Shown one piece after another: positions 17,101 to 24,816 of a stretch of 38,653 nucleotides of DNA. This DNA is from Paracoccus salsus (GTDB taxonomy: Bacteria > Pseudomonadota > Alphaproteobacteria > Rhodobacterales > Rhodobacteraceae): the NCBI RefSeq assembly GCF_021556615.1, contig NZ_JAKGGD010000010.1:1-38653 (forward strand). Reading direction: 5' to 3'. The stretch's first letter is position 1; each line of letters begins with the position of its first letter. The notes below the pieces were generated by a model. It searched no databases, was not told the DNA's origin, and saw only the letters and a list, made by a program, of their open reading frames with translations. Made by a program: the position numbers and the translations under genes.

Positions 17101-19667
17101 TGGCCAGCGTCGTGCTGATCGCTGCCAGGGGCAGCATCGGCCAGCAGATCGCCGGCCTGTCCCGTCCGGCTGCCCGCAGGACCACGGCCGGAGTTGCGCC
17201 AGTGCCGCAGCCCGTGTCCCGAGCACCGGCCGCGGCCTTCGATACCTCGGCGCTGGAGTTTTTCAACGGAACTGGCGGCTTTGCCGACGCTGGCCGCGAA
17301 TATGTCATTGTGTTGCGGGACGGCAAGACCACGCCTGCGCCCTGGATCAACGTGATCGCCAACCCCGGCTTCGGGTTTCAGGTCTCGGCCCTCGGCAGCG
17401 GCCATGTCTGGTCGGAAAACAGCCGCGAGAACCAGCTGACGCCCTGGTCGAACGATCCCGTCACCGATCCGGCGACCGAGGCGATGTGGCTGCATGATCT
17501 CGACACTGGCCAGACCTGGACCCCGACCGCGCTGCCGATCCGCGACGGCGGGCTGTATGTTGCGCGCCATGGTTTCGGCTACAGCCGGTTCCAGCACAGC
17601 GCCCATGGCATCGACGCCGAGATGGTGCAGTTCGTACCGATGGACGATGCCCTTCGCATTTCGCGCCTGACGCTGCACAACGCCTCTGGCCGGACGCGCC
17701 GCCTGTCGGTGACGGCCTATGCCGAATGGGTTCTGGGGCCATCGCGCGGCGCGACCCTGCGCCATGTCGTCACCAGCGTCGAGCCTGCCACCGGCGCGAT
17801 CCTTGCTCGCAACCCGTTCTCGACCGCCTTTCCGGGCCGCACGGCCTTTGCCGATCTGGGGCCCGAGACCAGCAGCCACAGTGGCGACAGGGCCGAGGTT
17901 CTGGGGCTTGGCGGCAGCATGGCCTCGCCCGCCGGCATTGGCCAGGTCCCGCTATCGGGCCGAACCGGTCCTGCGCTCGACCCCTGTGCCGCGCTGCAAC
18001 GACGCGTGACGCTGGCCCCCGGCGAAACGGTCGAGTTGCTGTTCCTGCTGGGTCAGGCAGACAGCGACGGGGCCGCCCGCACGCTGATCCAGCGCCACCG
18101 CAGCGCCGATCCCGCGGTCACGCTCGAAGCCGTGAAGTCGCACTGGGCCGACCTGTTGGGCGCGGTGCAGGTGACAACGCCGGACCGTTCAATGGACATC
18201 ATGCTGAACGGCTGGCTCTTGTATCAGACGATGGCCTGCCGCATCTGGGCGCGGGCCGGCTTCTACCAGGCCAGCGGCGCCTACGGGTTCCGCGACCAGT
18301 TGCAGGACGGGATGGCGCTTGCAGCGCTCCGCCCCGAGATGACGCGCGCACACCTGCTGCGCGCGGCCGCGCGACAGTTCCCGGAGGGTGACGTCCAGCA
18401 CTGGTGGCTTCCCCACTCCGGGCAGGGAGTGCGCACGCGCATCTCGGATGACCGCGTCTGGCTGGGCCATGCCGTCGCACAGTATGTGGCGGTCACGGGC
18501 GACAAAGCCGTGCTCGACGAGATGGTGCCGTTTCTGGAAGGCCCCAGGCTGCCCCCCGGCGCGCATGACGATTTCTTCTTGCCGATCGTGTCGGACCAGA
18601 CGGCGAGCCTGTTCGAGCATTGCGCGCGCGGCCTCGACCAAGCCATCGACCTGACCGGCGAGAACGGCATGCCCCTGATCGGCACAGGCGATTGGAACGA
18701 CGGCATGAACCGTGTAGGCGAAGCTGGGCAGGGCACCTCGGTCTGGCTGGGCTGGCTTCTGATCGCGACGATTGACGCCATGGCGCCCCATGCCGACGCC
18801 CGCGACCCGGCCCGCGCGCGTCGCTGGCGGGGCCATGCCGCGGCGGTGAAACAGGCCATCGAGCGAGACGGCTGGGACGGCGCGTGGTACCTGCGCGGCA
18901 CTTATGACGACGGGACCCTCCTCGGGTCAGCCACGTCGGAGGAATGCCGCATCGACAGCATCGCGCAATCCTGGGCCGTCCTGTCTGGCGCCGCCGATCG
19001 GGGACGGGCGATCCGGGCGATGGCCTCGATGGCCGAGCATCTGATACGTCCCGATCCGGGGCTTGCATTGCTGTTCACGCCGCCTTTCGACGCCGCGCCG
19101 CAAGACCCCGGCTATATCAAGGGGTATCCGCCCGGTCTGCGCGAAAACGGCGGCCAGTACAGCCACGCCGCGATGTGGGCGATCCTTGCCTACGCCAAGC
19201 TGGGCCACGGGGACTCGGCGGGCGATCTGTTCGCGATGCTGAACCCGATCAACCACGCGCTGACGCCAGCCGATGCGACGCGCTACAAGGTCGAACCCTA
19301 TGTCGTGGCAGCCGACATCTATTCCACCGCGCCGCATGACGGACGCGGGGGTTGGAGCTGGTATACCGGGTCCGCCGCATGGATGTACCGCGCCGGAATC
19401 GAAGGCATCCTCGGGCTGTCCCGTGCGGGTGAGACCCTGATCCTGAACCCGTGCTTTCCGAAACACTGGCCACAGGTCACCGCGCGCGTCAGGATCGGAG
19501 CGGTCAGTCTTGCGATTACCATCGACAACCCCGCGCATTCCGGGCGCGGTATCGTCGCAGCGACGCTGGACGGTGTGGCCATCCCCCCGGAAGACGGGCG
19601 GTTGCATGTGCCTATGGTCGTCTGCGCATCTGGGCAGACACAGGCCATTCGCGTGACACTTGGCTGA
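11160..19667 (+). CDS. ndvB: Cyclic beta-1,2-glucan synthase (NdvB/ChvB type)
   Basis: A 2835-residue giant inner-membrane enzyme of the usual family length. It uses UDP-glucose to build and cyclise periplasmic beta-1,2-glucan. The N-terminal helical region contains the family start RADLFGAERLEHHA. Paired membrane segments lie at about 430-470, 834-877 and 955-1000. The GT84 glucosyltransferase domain lies between the first two pairs, with LDADT at about 640 and QHRWVRGDWQLLPWL at about 789. Next come a glucoamylase-like domain, and then two GH94-type sandwich regions with a phosphorylase-like (alpha/alpha) domain at the C-terminus. There GTGDWNDGMN holds the likely catalytic Asp2511. The start is GTG-11160, overlapping the upstream TGA, with no clear ribosome-binding site; GTG-11274 is an alternative. 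Cyclic glucans serve hypo-osmotic adaptation and host interaction. Confidence 0.93.
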   Translation: MTPRDRSQHPNPEHGAWWKLWRHVGRPAQQNNPWNGTAVIRADLFGAERLEHHAISLAQAQPVTDRKLRVAPLRDRVRDNSTVLLSAYRSCSQAVQAGQAVTPATEWLLDNYHLVERQLQQISRDLPPGYYRQLPKLATGPFAGYPRVLGIAWAYVAHTDSLLNVPVLARFLRAYQTIDPLTIGELWAVAITLRIVLIENMRRVTDQIVAEQNSRRAADDLVDMVIGHAGTGNAPASRDLAFRALADATEALEGAPLPEAFAARVIQRLRGFSAADTPLHGWLQECLGQQGLTADDVVLLAQGQQGASNVTMRDIVTSMRLISEMEWPDFFEEVSPVDARLRAGSDFGAMDFASRNLYRTAIETLARASGITEVAVTEAALARADAGATPATRDPGHSLIGPGRRALESDIGYRPGPGLRLRRILGRVGLPGYLAALWIAAFAILGVALMLAGAQGWLAVPLVLAGLAPAFEAGSALVNLAVTRTVAPRRLPGLDLAHGIPPDLRCLVAVPVLLNTVEDVADCIERLEVHHLSSTQGAVHYAILSDGPDAASETRPQDADLIAHARRAVARLNETYPSPDGDRFLLLHRRRLWNPEMGVWMGWERKRGKLTELNRLLRGATDTSFVAPCAVPQYVRFVITLDADTRLLRDTVRRLVGKMAHPLNAPHFDADAGRVTQGYSVMQPRVTPALPVGAQGSIYQQINASHGGIDAYAAAISDIYQDLFGEGSFTGKGIYDVDAFQAALAGRVPDNTMLSHDLFEGDLARAALVSDIEVVEDFPARHDIAARRQHRWVRGDWQLLPWLTGRAATGQSAISALGRWKIIDNLRRSLTAPLTLAALGAGWLLPLPGAAAWTALVLVMLALPYMLPLPFALLPGRAGITAHSHLAALTRDARTAAGRIALDIALLPDTAARMADAILRTGLRLYGTHRNLLEWMTSAHTSQRGRLGPLAQYRDMAGGVVLGLVVAGVALALNPVAWPLVAPIALLWLVSPLIAFQVSRARPPPETALLSDADRLGLRLVARRTWRFFETYVTAADNDLPPDNFQETPRPVLARRTSPTNIGLYMLATTAAHDLGWIGRAEATARLERTLATMRRMPTFRGHLYNWHATDDLHVLDPAYISSVDSGNLAGHLIAVAQACADWQHSPVSEADWRVGLSDTLRLAESALTDGQAPDRSLADRLAALSDAAAEQAPLDRLLDLSINAVTRARTTAAAGSEVVFWVEAVHSCLSSHAADRDLTLDPRLTALERLARDFATGMEFGFLLDKDKQLLSIGFSVTTNRLDPSCYDLLASEARLASLFAIAKGDVATRHWFRLGRAATPMGAGAALISWSGSMFEYLMPSLVMRAPEGSVLAETNRRIVGRQQAHGTALGIPWGISESAYNARDLEMTYQYSNFGVPGLGLKRGLSENRVVAPYATGLAAMVAPGDARRNFDRLAGLGAEGRFGFYEALDYTASRLPAGADCAIVRSFMAHHQGMTITAIANVVQEGRLRARFHAEPMIMAVELLLQERAPRDVAEAPPRAEEATVASPDPDRTPVVRQFLSPATAAPTAHLLSNGSYAVMLTPTGAGFSRWRGLAVTRWRDDPTTGQYGAFILARDRISGAAWSAALQPAGGDASCHEAVFSEHEAVFTHTAASLTTLTEIVVSAEDDAEARRVTLTNTGRTPREIDLTSYAELVLAPMPADVAHPAFSKLFVVTDFLPELGVLIATRRRRAPDDPEIWAAHIAVVEGQEVAPIAFETDRARFIGQGSSIGQAAVAGVELSQTTGTVLDPVFAIRRSVLVPAGGSVRVTFWTMVADDSDRLLDLVDHCRDPSAFGRAATLSWTHAQVQLRHLGVTRTAAADFQRLCGMLIRADSRLRAPHATITTGAGPQSALWPYGISGDLPILLFRIEDAHDVPRLLELLAAHEYLRMRQCAFDVVILNDRAASYVQDLQTLIEGAVRTSGSRSPPDPSSSGPIGKVHVLRSDLLPDAKAMLLAMASVVLIAARGSIGQQIAGLSRPAARRTTAGVAPVPQPVSRAPAAAFDTSALEFFNGTGGFADAGREYVIVLRDGKTTPAPWINVIANPGFGFQVSALGSGHVWSENSRENQLTPWSNDPVTDPATEAMWLHDLDTGQTWTPTALPIRDGGLYVARHGFGYSRFQHSAHGIDAEMVQFVPMDDALRISRLTLHNASGRTRRLSVTAYAEWVLGPSRGATLRHVVTSVEPATGAILARNPFSTAFPGRTAFADLGPETSSHSGDRAEVLGLGGSMASPAGIGQVPLSGRTGPALDPCAALQRRVTLAPGETVELLFLLGQADSDGAARTLIQRHRSADPAVTLEAVKSHWADLLGAVQVTTPDRSMDIMLNGWLLYQTMACRIWARAGFYQASGAYGFRDQLQDGMALAALRPEMTRAHLLRAAARQFPEGDVQHWWLPHSGQGVRTRISDDRVWLGHAVAQYVAVTGDKAVLDEMVPFLEGPRLPPGAHDDFFLPIVSDQTASLFEHCARGLDQAIDLTGENGMPLIGTGDWNDGMNRVGEAGQGTSVWLGWLLIATIDAMAPHADARDPARARRWRGHAAAVKQAIERDGWDGAWYLRGTYDDGTLLGSATSEECRIDSIAQSWAVLSGAADRGRAIRAMASMAEHLIRPDPGLALLFTPPFDAAPQDPGYIKGYPPGLRENGGQYSHAAMWAILAYAKLGHGDSAGDLFAMLNPINHALTPADATRYKVEPYVVAADIYSTAPHDGRGGWSWYTGSAAWMYRAGIEGILGLSRAGETLILNPCFPKHWPQVTARVRIGAVSLAITIDNPAHSGRGIVAATLDGVAIPPEDGRLHVPMVVCASGQTQAIRVTLG

Positions 19668-20027
19668 TGCCGGGCACCAGGCAGCCATGTTGCGACGTGT
19701 ACAATGCCTGTCGCAACGGCGTTCGCCGGCCCTAGATGAATGACTGGCCGACCCACGTCCCCGATGATCGCGTGAACGGGCCGAAACCCGCGGGGCTTGG
19801 CACCTTGCTTGCGCTAGAGTTGGCCGCATCTGGGCAGATTTGACGGGTTTCGGCGGTGCTGTCGCGATAGCGGCTTCTGAAAAGCTTCCGTCCCCCCTGC
19901 CCGCGACCAGGTGTGCGGCATCCGCTTGACATCGTGAGAGTGGGGTGCGCCGAACGGCCCGGGCCGCTCTCGAGGCCAATAATCTGTCGTGCGCCTTTGT
20001 GTCGCGTTCTGATGCGTTGCATCAACC
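19668..20027. other. Intergenic region between convergent genes
   Basis: The glucan synthase (forward) ends at 19667 and the phospholipase D-like gene (reverse) ends at 20028. A 35-codon forward ORF at 19736-19843 lacks a ribosome-binding site. A TTGACA at 19926 has no gene to serve. No strong terminator hairpin was identified. Confidence 0.5.
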
Positions 20028-21461
20028 TCAGGACCAGGGCCACCGGCGGGCCGGCCGCTCGGGGTCGAGAAGATCATTTTCCCGCAAGACGGCATCCGCG
20101 ATCACGCCGAAATCGGGCGGCTCGAACGGCACCAGCGACCGACCGTCTCCGCGCGTCGCCTCGATGGCTCCGATCAACGATCCGTTCGCCGTGTCGACCG
20201 CTCGCTCGAATTGCCGTGGCGCGACGCCCAGATGCTCTGCGACAAGCGCGGTGCGCAGGCCCGCGATCTTGGCCCTCAGGCTGTCTTCGTCCGACAGGCC
20301 CTCTGTCACCTCGACCGACAGGTCGCATTCGGTGTCGAAGCCCATCGACCGGTTGTTCAGGTTGGACGAGCCCACCCGCATCAGCGTGTCGTCCATGATG
20401 ACGATCTTTGCGTGCACGTAGATCGGCGTCCCGCCCTGTGTCACCGGGGTATAGAGCCTGAAGCGTTTGTGCGCGTCGGCCTTCCTGACAAGCGCCAGCA
20501 ACCGCGCCCGGGCCGAGCCCATCGCCTTTTCCTCGAGCCAGCCTTGCGCCGACTCGGGATTGACCACGACGAATTCGGGGCCGTCCGGATCGGCCAGCCT
20601 CGCGGCAATCGCCTCGGCAAGGGTGCGCGAGGCAAAATACTGGCTTTCGATGTAGAGTGTGCGGCGCGTGGCCGCGATGATCGCAAGGTAAAGCGCTTCG
20701 ATCTCGTGGACTGCCTCGCGCCCCGCATGGCCCGCCGACGTGCGCGAGATCGCGACCGGGAAGTCCTTCAGCAGCGGCTCTAGGGTCTCCGGCCAGAGCG
20801 GCTTCACGGCGGGCGGTGGCGGGATCTTTTCCCCCGTCGCATACTCCCATCGTTTCCGCACGAGATCACCCAGCGCACGTGCCGCCGCGCCGTCGACCGC
20901 GATGGACGCTTCGTGCCATGGTCCGTAGGAACGCTTCGTTGTGGGCCTGACCCGGCACGGGCTGTCATCCGCGTGTTCGGACGTGTCCCATCTTTCGGCG
21001 GTGGCATCGATGCCGCCGCAAAACGCCAGCGCGTCGTCGATAACGATGATCTTCTGATGATGGGCCGCACCGCTGGCATGCGCGTGGTCAAGCTTAAGAC
21101 GGATGCGCCGTCCGATCAGCCAATCCGCAAGCCTGAGCGGCGTGGAGCCCCGACCGAGCGTCCCCAGAAGGCCCACGTCCCATTGCAGAAGATGGATCCT
21201 CAGATCGGGGCGGCGGCGCACCAGCCAGCTGAGAAACCTGCCCAATTTATGCGGTGCGTCGTCCGGCTCCTTGCGCGGATCGAGGTCGATCCGCGTGTCG
21301 AATTCCCACCCGACCATGATGACGCTGTGCTGCGCCTTTTGCATCACCTCGTGCAGCGCGCTGAAGTAGTCAGCCGCATCGACGATCACGGCCAGGCGAT
21401 CCGCCGTCTCGATCCGCCAGCAGGTTTCGCCCGGCCGGAGAACTGGTCGTGTGGCATCCAT
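20028..21461 (-). CDS. Phospholipase D-like protein with two HKD motifs
   Basis: A 477-residue protein of the PLD superfamily. The first HKD motif is HHQKIIVIDD (His135, Lys137, Asp142) and the second is VHAKIVIMDD near residue 350, followed by GSSNLNNRSMGFDTE. Both are needed to form one active site, so the protein should be catalytically competent. The family includes phospholipases, cardiolipin synthases and phosphatidyl-transferases. The layout and lack of N-terminal membrane segments favour a soluble phospholipase D or transphosphatidylase, but the substrate is uncertain. Start ATG-21461 has GGGAGA at good spacing; the open extension to 21584 has no similarity. No EcfG promoter was found in front of it, unlike several neighbours. 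Confidence 0.85.
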   Translation of the reverse strand: MDATRPVLRPGETCWRIETADRLAVIVDAADYFSALHEVMQKAQHSVIMVGWEFDTRIDLDPRKEPDDAPHKLGRFLSWLVRRRPDLRIHLLQWDVGLLGTLGRGSTPLRLADWLIGRRIRLKLDHAHASGAAHHQKIIVIDDALAFCGGIDATAERWDTSEHADDSPCRVRPTTKRSYGPWHEASIAVDGAAARALGDLVRKRWEYATGEKIPPPPAVKPLWPETLEPLLKDFPVAISRTSAGHAGREAVHEIEALYLAIIAATRRTLYIESQYFASRTLAEAIAARLADPDGPEFVVVNPESAQGWLEEKAMGSARARLLALVRKADAHKRFRLYTPVTQGGTPIYVHAKIVIMDDTLMRVGSSNLNNRSMGFDTECDLSVEVTEGLSDEDSLRAKIAGLRTALVAEHLGVAPRQFERAVDTANGSLIGAIEATRGDGRSLVPFEPPDFGVIADAVLRENDLLDPERPARRWPWS

Positions 21462-21683
21462 GAGTGTTCTCCCGCGGTGGGTTCGTTCCTGTCGCCTTTC
21501 ATCAATTTTCGCAAAGGCCGCAAAGTTCCCACGCCACCTGTGAATCTGCGTCGTGCGAGGCGAACCTGCTGATGCCCTGCGCAAACGGGTCGAAACCCGG
21601 TTGCCGCACGGACGACGGTGTCCGGCTTGCTATCGCCGTTCGCATGGGTCCAAGCGGCTTTGTCGATCTGCCACTTAATGGTT

Positions 21684-21717
21684 CGTGGCACCTCGGCCGT
21701 TGGGCCGAGGTGCCACG
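21684..21717 (-). terminator. Long perfect hairpin, probable terminator of the beta-repeat protein gene
   Basis: Arms 21684-21698 and 21703-21717 are exact 15-base complements around GGCC...GGCC with a 4-base loop. The hairpin lies 51 bases beyond the stop of the reverse gene at 21768 and before the next reverse gene's start. There is no T-run on either side, so termination may depend on the very stable stem, or the site may have another role. Confidence 0.55.
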
Positions 21718-21767
21718 TTCTTGCGGTGAGGCAGAGCCGGACAAATGTCCCGGTCACTGCTCCCGGA

Positions 21768-22787
21768 TCAGTTGCCACCCTGATCGGCATCCTGCTCGGG
21801 ATTCTGATCGGACACCTGCTCGGGATCGGTCCGGTCTTCCTCTTCATCCGCTGCGCCGCGGACCGTGACGGCCGCCTCACCGGTGTCACCACCAGAGACG
21901 CGGATCTCCGGCTCACCGATGGCAGTCACCGTCACTTCCGGCTCTTCGACTTCGTAGCTGACCACAGCTTCGCCACGGTTGAACACGATCTCGGGCATTT
22001 CGGTATCCTGGCCGGCGCTCACCGTCGCTTCGCCTTGTTGAACCGTGATCCGGGGCGCCAGGTCCTCTTCGGTGGCGCCTTGCGGGGCGAACCGGCCGTC
22101 CTCGAGTTCGACAAGGTCGGTCGGGCCTTCACCACCGATCGTCAGTTCGACCACCGGATCGGGCATGTTCACGTTCACCACCGGCTCGGGGATGCGAACC
22201 TCGATCGTCGGCCTGACTTCGGACATTTCGAGGGTCGACTCGGGCCATGTAATGACGATCTCGGGTTCGGGAATCATCACGGTGACTCGCGGCTGGGGGA
22301 TCTCGACATTCACGGTGGGCCTGGCCTGACGGATGACTATCTGCGGCGCCTTCTCGTCGATGGTGACGCTCTGGCGCGGCATGGTCCAGACGACCTCGGG
22401 GGTGCCGGTGTCCACATCGACTTCGGCTGGCGGCTGATATACGGCGACGTCGGCGTCGACTTCGATCTCCTGCTGCACGATCATGCGTTGGGTGGCCGTA
22501 TCGGTGGCAACCAGCTCAAGAGACTCGCGGTTGATCGTCCCCTCTTCGTCCCAGGCGGTGAAAACGACGCGACACTGGTTGGCATCGCCCGCAGCGATGA
22601 CGTCTTCGACCTGGGTGCGGACGTCGGCTTCGATCCCCGACTCGTTGGTCAGCCGTTCGGCCAGGGTAACGCAAGCCTGGGTATCCAGGGTGCCGTCCGC
22701 CTGGTCATTGGTCTGTGCATGCGCCGTGCTGAACGCAACAGCCGCAACTGAACTCAGAAGTGCGATGCGCGAGGTTTTCTTGAACAT
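21768..22787 (-). CDS. Secreted protein with alternating beta-type P-x-V repeats
   Basis: A 339-residue exported protein. A Sec signal peptide (MFKKTSRIALLSSVAAVAF, cleavage after AHA at about residue 24) is followed by a short helical region with two Cys (QACVTLAERL and ANQCRVVF). About residues 115-215 are then imperfect 8-14-residue repeats of alternating hydrophobic residues broken by Pro, such as PTVNVEIPQPRVTVMIPEPE and RPTIEVRIPEPVVNVNMPDP. The C-terminus is very acidic and ends in a Glu/Asp/Gln-rich tail. This pattern predicts a stack of short beta strands. No enzyme domain is recognised. AGGAGA precedes ATG-22787, and an EcfG-like promoter lies at 22825-22849. Probably a stress-induced periplasmic or surface protein; role unknown. 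Confidence 0.75.
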   Translation of the reverse strand: MFKKTSRIALLSSVAAVAFSTAHAQTNDQADGTLDTQACVTLAERLTNESGIEADVRTQVEDVIAAGDANQCRVVFTAWDEEGTINRESLELVATDTATQRMIVQQEIEVDADVAVYQPPAEVDVDTGTPEVVWTMPRQSVTIDEKAPQIVIRQARPTVNVEIPQPRVTVMIPEPEIVITWPESTLEMSEVRPTIEVRIPEPVVNVNMPDPVVELTIGGEGPTDLVELEDGRFAPQGATEEDLAPRITVQQGEATVSAGQDTEMPEIVFNRGEAVVSYEVEEPEVTVTAIGEPEIRVSGGDTGEAAVTVRGAADEEEDRTDPEQVSDQNPEQDADQGGN

Positions 22788-22824
22788 GGTGGGTCTCCTA
22801 CTTCTTTCGTTGGATACCCTTGAC

Positions 22825-22849
22825 AACCGTTCACCACCCGGCACGTTCC
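22825..22849 (-). promoter_or_regulatory. EcfG-like promoter in front of the beta-repeat protein gene
   Basis: On the reverse strand: GGAAC (22849-22845), a 16-base spacer, GGTT (22828-22825). It has one mismatch to CGTT and the same spacer as the exact sites. The start codon is 38 bases downstream. Confidence 0.6.
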
Positions 22850-23056
22850 CATTTCATTCGCGGAAGTACGGCAAGCCGCTGTTCCTGCACGGAAGACATG
22901 TCGCGTGCGCGCAACGGGTGTCGCAGGTCGGATGTCTGTCCCCGCTGTCTGGCCCCCCTGTCTGGCTCGGGTGACTGGCCCCGTGACACGCACTGTATAT
23001 CCAGAATATCCAGATGCCGCTGTTTCGGTCGAAACACGCATTCGAACCATCCGACA

Positions 23057-23081
23057 GGAACGAAAACCGCGCGCGATGGTT
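23057..23081 (+). promoter_or_regulatory. EcfG-like promoter in front of the acidic anchored protein gene
   Basis: GGAAC at 23057-23061, a 16-base spacer, GGTT at 23078-23081. It carries the same single variation (GGTT) as the divergent site at 22825. The gene start is about 105 bases downstream. Confidence 0.58.
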
Positions 23082-23185
23082 TTGAAAGCATCCGCCTCGT
23101 GGTCTGCCGCGACGCGACCAAATAAACCGGTCAGGGTGGCCGCGCAATGTCGCTGCCAGGATCAAAGCCAAAGGTAGGTCAATCC

Positions 23186-23824
23186 ATGCGTCCAGGGATT
23201 ATTATAGCGATCGTGATCGCAGTTGCCATCATCATCGGCGGACTCTTCTGGGTCAACACCCGGTCCGACGAGGTGGGATTGGAGGAGCAGGGCACGGAAC
23301 CGCTCGCGCCGGCCGTGGGTGAAGAGGGCCGCGCGAGCGACAGCCCGTTGACCGGCGACGCGGAGATTGCAGGCGGAGACGAAGCCGGGATGGGCGACGA
23401 CGCGCCCCCGGTGGTGGGCGATGAAATCACCGAGGGTGCGATTGTGGTGGACTCGGCCACCGATGGGCCCGTCATTCTTGATCCAGAAGACACGGCGACC
23501 TCAACCCGCGACATCAACGATGCAGACCCCACCAATTCCGCGGCCATGCCCGGCGCAACGGCAGATGCAACCGCAGAAGCCGGAGCCGACACCGCCGCGA
23601 CGGAAACGGACGGCGCGGACAGCGCCGAAGCCGAGCAGTTGCTTACGCCGGCAGCTTTTGACCGCGACGAGATTCTCGCGCTGATCGACAACTCCGAAAA
23701 GTTGACCAACGAACAACGCTCGACGCTGCGCGCGCTGGTGGAAGGTGCAAGTGCCAATCCTGCGATGGTCGAACCCGGGATCGCGACGATCCGGAGAGCA
23801 CTGGATCTGCCGCCGTTGAACTGA
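23186..23824 (+). CDS. Membrane-anchored acidic protein, 212 residues
   Basis: Start MRPGIIIAIVIAVAIIIGGL gives one N-terminal membrane helix with a short basic tip. The rest is therefore probably periplasmic. Residues about 30-150 are disordered-looking, rich in Asp, Glu, Ala, Gly and Thr. The last 55 residues (FDRDEILALIDNSEKLTNEQ onward) look like a small helical domain. No named family is recognised. ATG-23186 is preferred over upstream ATG-23147 because AAAGGTAGG lies just before it. It is divergent from the beta-repeat protein gene, and both carry the same EcfG-like promoter type. They may act together in the envelope under stress, which is inference. Confidence 0.7.
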   Translation: MRPGIIIAIVIAVAIIIGGLFWVNTRSDEVGLEEQGTEPLAPAVGEEGRASDSPLTGDAEIAGGDEAGMGDDAPPVVGDEITEGAIVVDSATDGPVILDPEDTATSTRDINDADPTNSAAMPGATADATAEAGADTAATETDGADSAEAEQLLTPAAFDRDEILALIDNSEKLTNEQRSTLRALVEGASANPAMVEPGIATIRRALDLPPLN

Positions 23825-23840
23825 CCTAAACGGTCAAGCC

Positions 23841-23882
23841 GCCAACTGCCCCGGACACGCCAGGGCCGTTGGCTATTGTTTT
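23841..23882 (+). terminator. Rho-independent terminator after the acidic protein gene
   Basis: Stem GCCAAC (23841-23846) with GTTGGC (23868-23873), extended inside by GCCC/GGGC, followed by TATTGTTTT. It lies 17 bases after the stop codon. Confidence 0.65.
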
Positions 23883-24023
23883 GAGTCTCCTCACGTTTTG
23901 GCGCAGTCGCCTGATTGCATGATTGCCCTCACCGACCTGTTTCCTGCGGCTGACAACGCAAGCCGGCTTGATCGCGATCCAAGAGGAACCCGGGATTTTC
24001 GGTTCCAACTACCTAAAAGAAAT

Positions 24024-24048
24024 GGAACGGTCGCGGCGCAAAGACGTT
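24024..24048 (+). promoter_or_regulatory. EcfG-type promoter in front of the intact PRC-barrel gene
   Basis: GGAAC at 24024-24028, a 16-base spacer, CGTT at 24045-24048, exact consensus, 31 bases before the start codon. Confidence 0.77.
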
Positions 24049-24079
24049 CTTCTTGTAGTCGACCTAAAGGAGAAAACTT

Positions 24080-24562
24080 ATGAAACATCTCACCACGTCC
24101 GCCTTCGCGCTTGCCGTTGCATTCGGCGGTGCTTCGATGGCGCATTCCGAAACCCACATGGACAACCAGATGGGTGTCAACAGCGGCGTCGTAGACAACG
24201 AATTGAGCAATCGCTTTATCCGCGCCGAGAATATCATCGGTGCCAACATCTACACCCAATACATGGAATACGACGAAACTGCTTGGGGTGAAACCGGCTA
24301 CTACGAAGCGCTTGATACAGACTGGGAAGAAGTCGGCTCGATCTCCGATATCGTCATTTCTCGTGATGGCACGATCGTTGGCGTGATCGCAGAAGTCGGC
24401 GGTTGGCTCGATATCGGCGACGCGCATGTCGTCATTGACATGGCCGACCTGAAAACTGTCGGTGGATCCACTGAAGACGGCTATGGGGATCTGGCCTTCG
24501 TGACCCCGCTTTCCGAAGAGCAGCTCGAATCGCGCAAGGAAGTTGACAGCGGCTGGTGGTAA
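24080..24562 (+). CDS. Secreted PRC-barrel domain protein
   Basis: A 160-residue protein with a Sec signal peptide (MKHLTTSAFALAVAFGGAS, cleavage near MA-HS). A PRC-barrel-like domain follows: IRAENIIGANIYTQ, WEEVGSISDIVISRDGTIVG, VIAEVGGWLDIGDAHVVIDM. The family is a small beta barrel; exported members in Rhodobacterales are often stress-induced and of unclear biochemical role. AAAGGAGAAA precedes the ATG closely, an ideal ribosome-binding site, and an exact EcfG promoter lies just upstream. Its base composition is lower in GC than its neighbours. It is the only intact PRC-barrel gene of three in the window; the other two (8610-9029 and 9040-9727) are broken. Confidence 0.85.
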   Translation: MKHLTTSAFALAVAFGGASMAHSETHMDNQMGVNSGVVDNELSNRFIRAENIIGANIYTQYMEYDETAWGETGYYEALDTDWEEVGSISDIVISRDGTIVGVIAEVGGWLDIGDAHVVIDMADLKTVGGSTEDGYGDLAFVTPLSEEQLESRKEVDSGWW

Positions 24563-24601
24563 GCCCCCGCGCCGCTGGTTACAAACCAACGGGTTGCGCG
24601 G

Positions 24602-24626
24602 AGGGAGCGGCCGGACGCCGCTCCTT
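24602..24626 (+). terminator. Hairpin after the PRC-barrel gene
   Basis: GGAGCGGC (24604-24611) pairs exactly with GCCGCTCC (24617-24624) around a 5-base loop, 41 bases after the stop codon. The T-rich tail is weak. Confidence 0.45.
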
Positions 24627-24816
24627 CCGTTCGGCGTACTCGGCCATCACTTGCATCCAGTCCTCGCGACGCGAGACGCTTCCCCGCATGGGTAAAAAAT
24701 TCTGATCAAGTTCGGATGGTTGTCTGACAGGACGCTCAACCAGTCCCTCCCAGGAATGACAGCGCCCGGTCGCGGCGACAGCCGGTTCACGTGACGCCCA
24801 GGTGGAGAAAAATGTC

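Larger units (their letters stand above)
22788..23185. other. Divergent control region with two EcfG-like promoters
   Basis: This 398-base gap separates the reverse beta-repeat gene from the forward acidic-protein gene. Each carries its own GGAAC-N16-GGTT site, listed separately. Several antisense ORFs cross the gap but none has a credible start. Confidence 0.55.

Noticed and set aside
19736..19843. 35-codon forward ORF after the glucan synthase
   Set aside because: No ribosome-binding site, no promoter and no similarity that I recognise.
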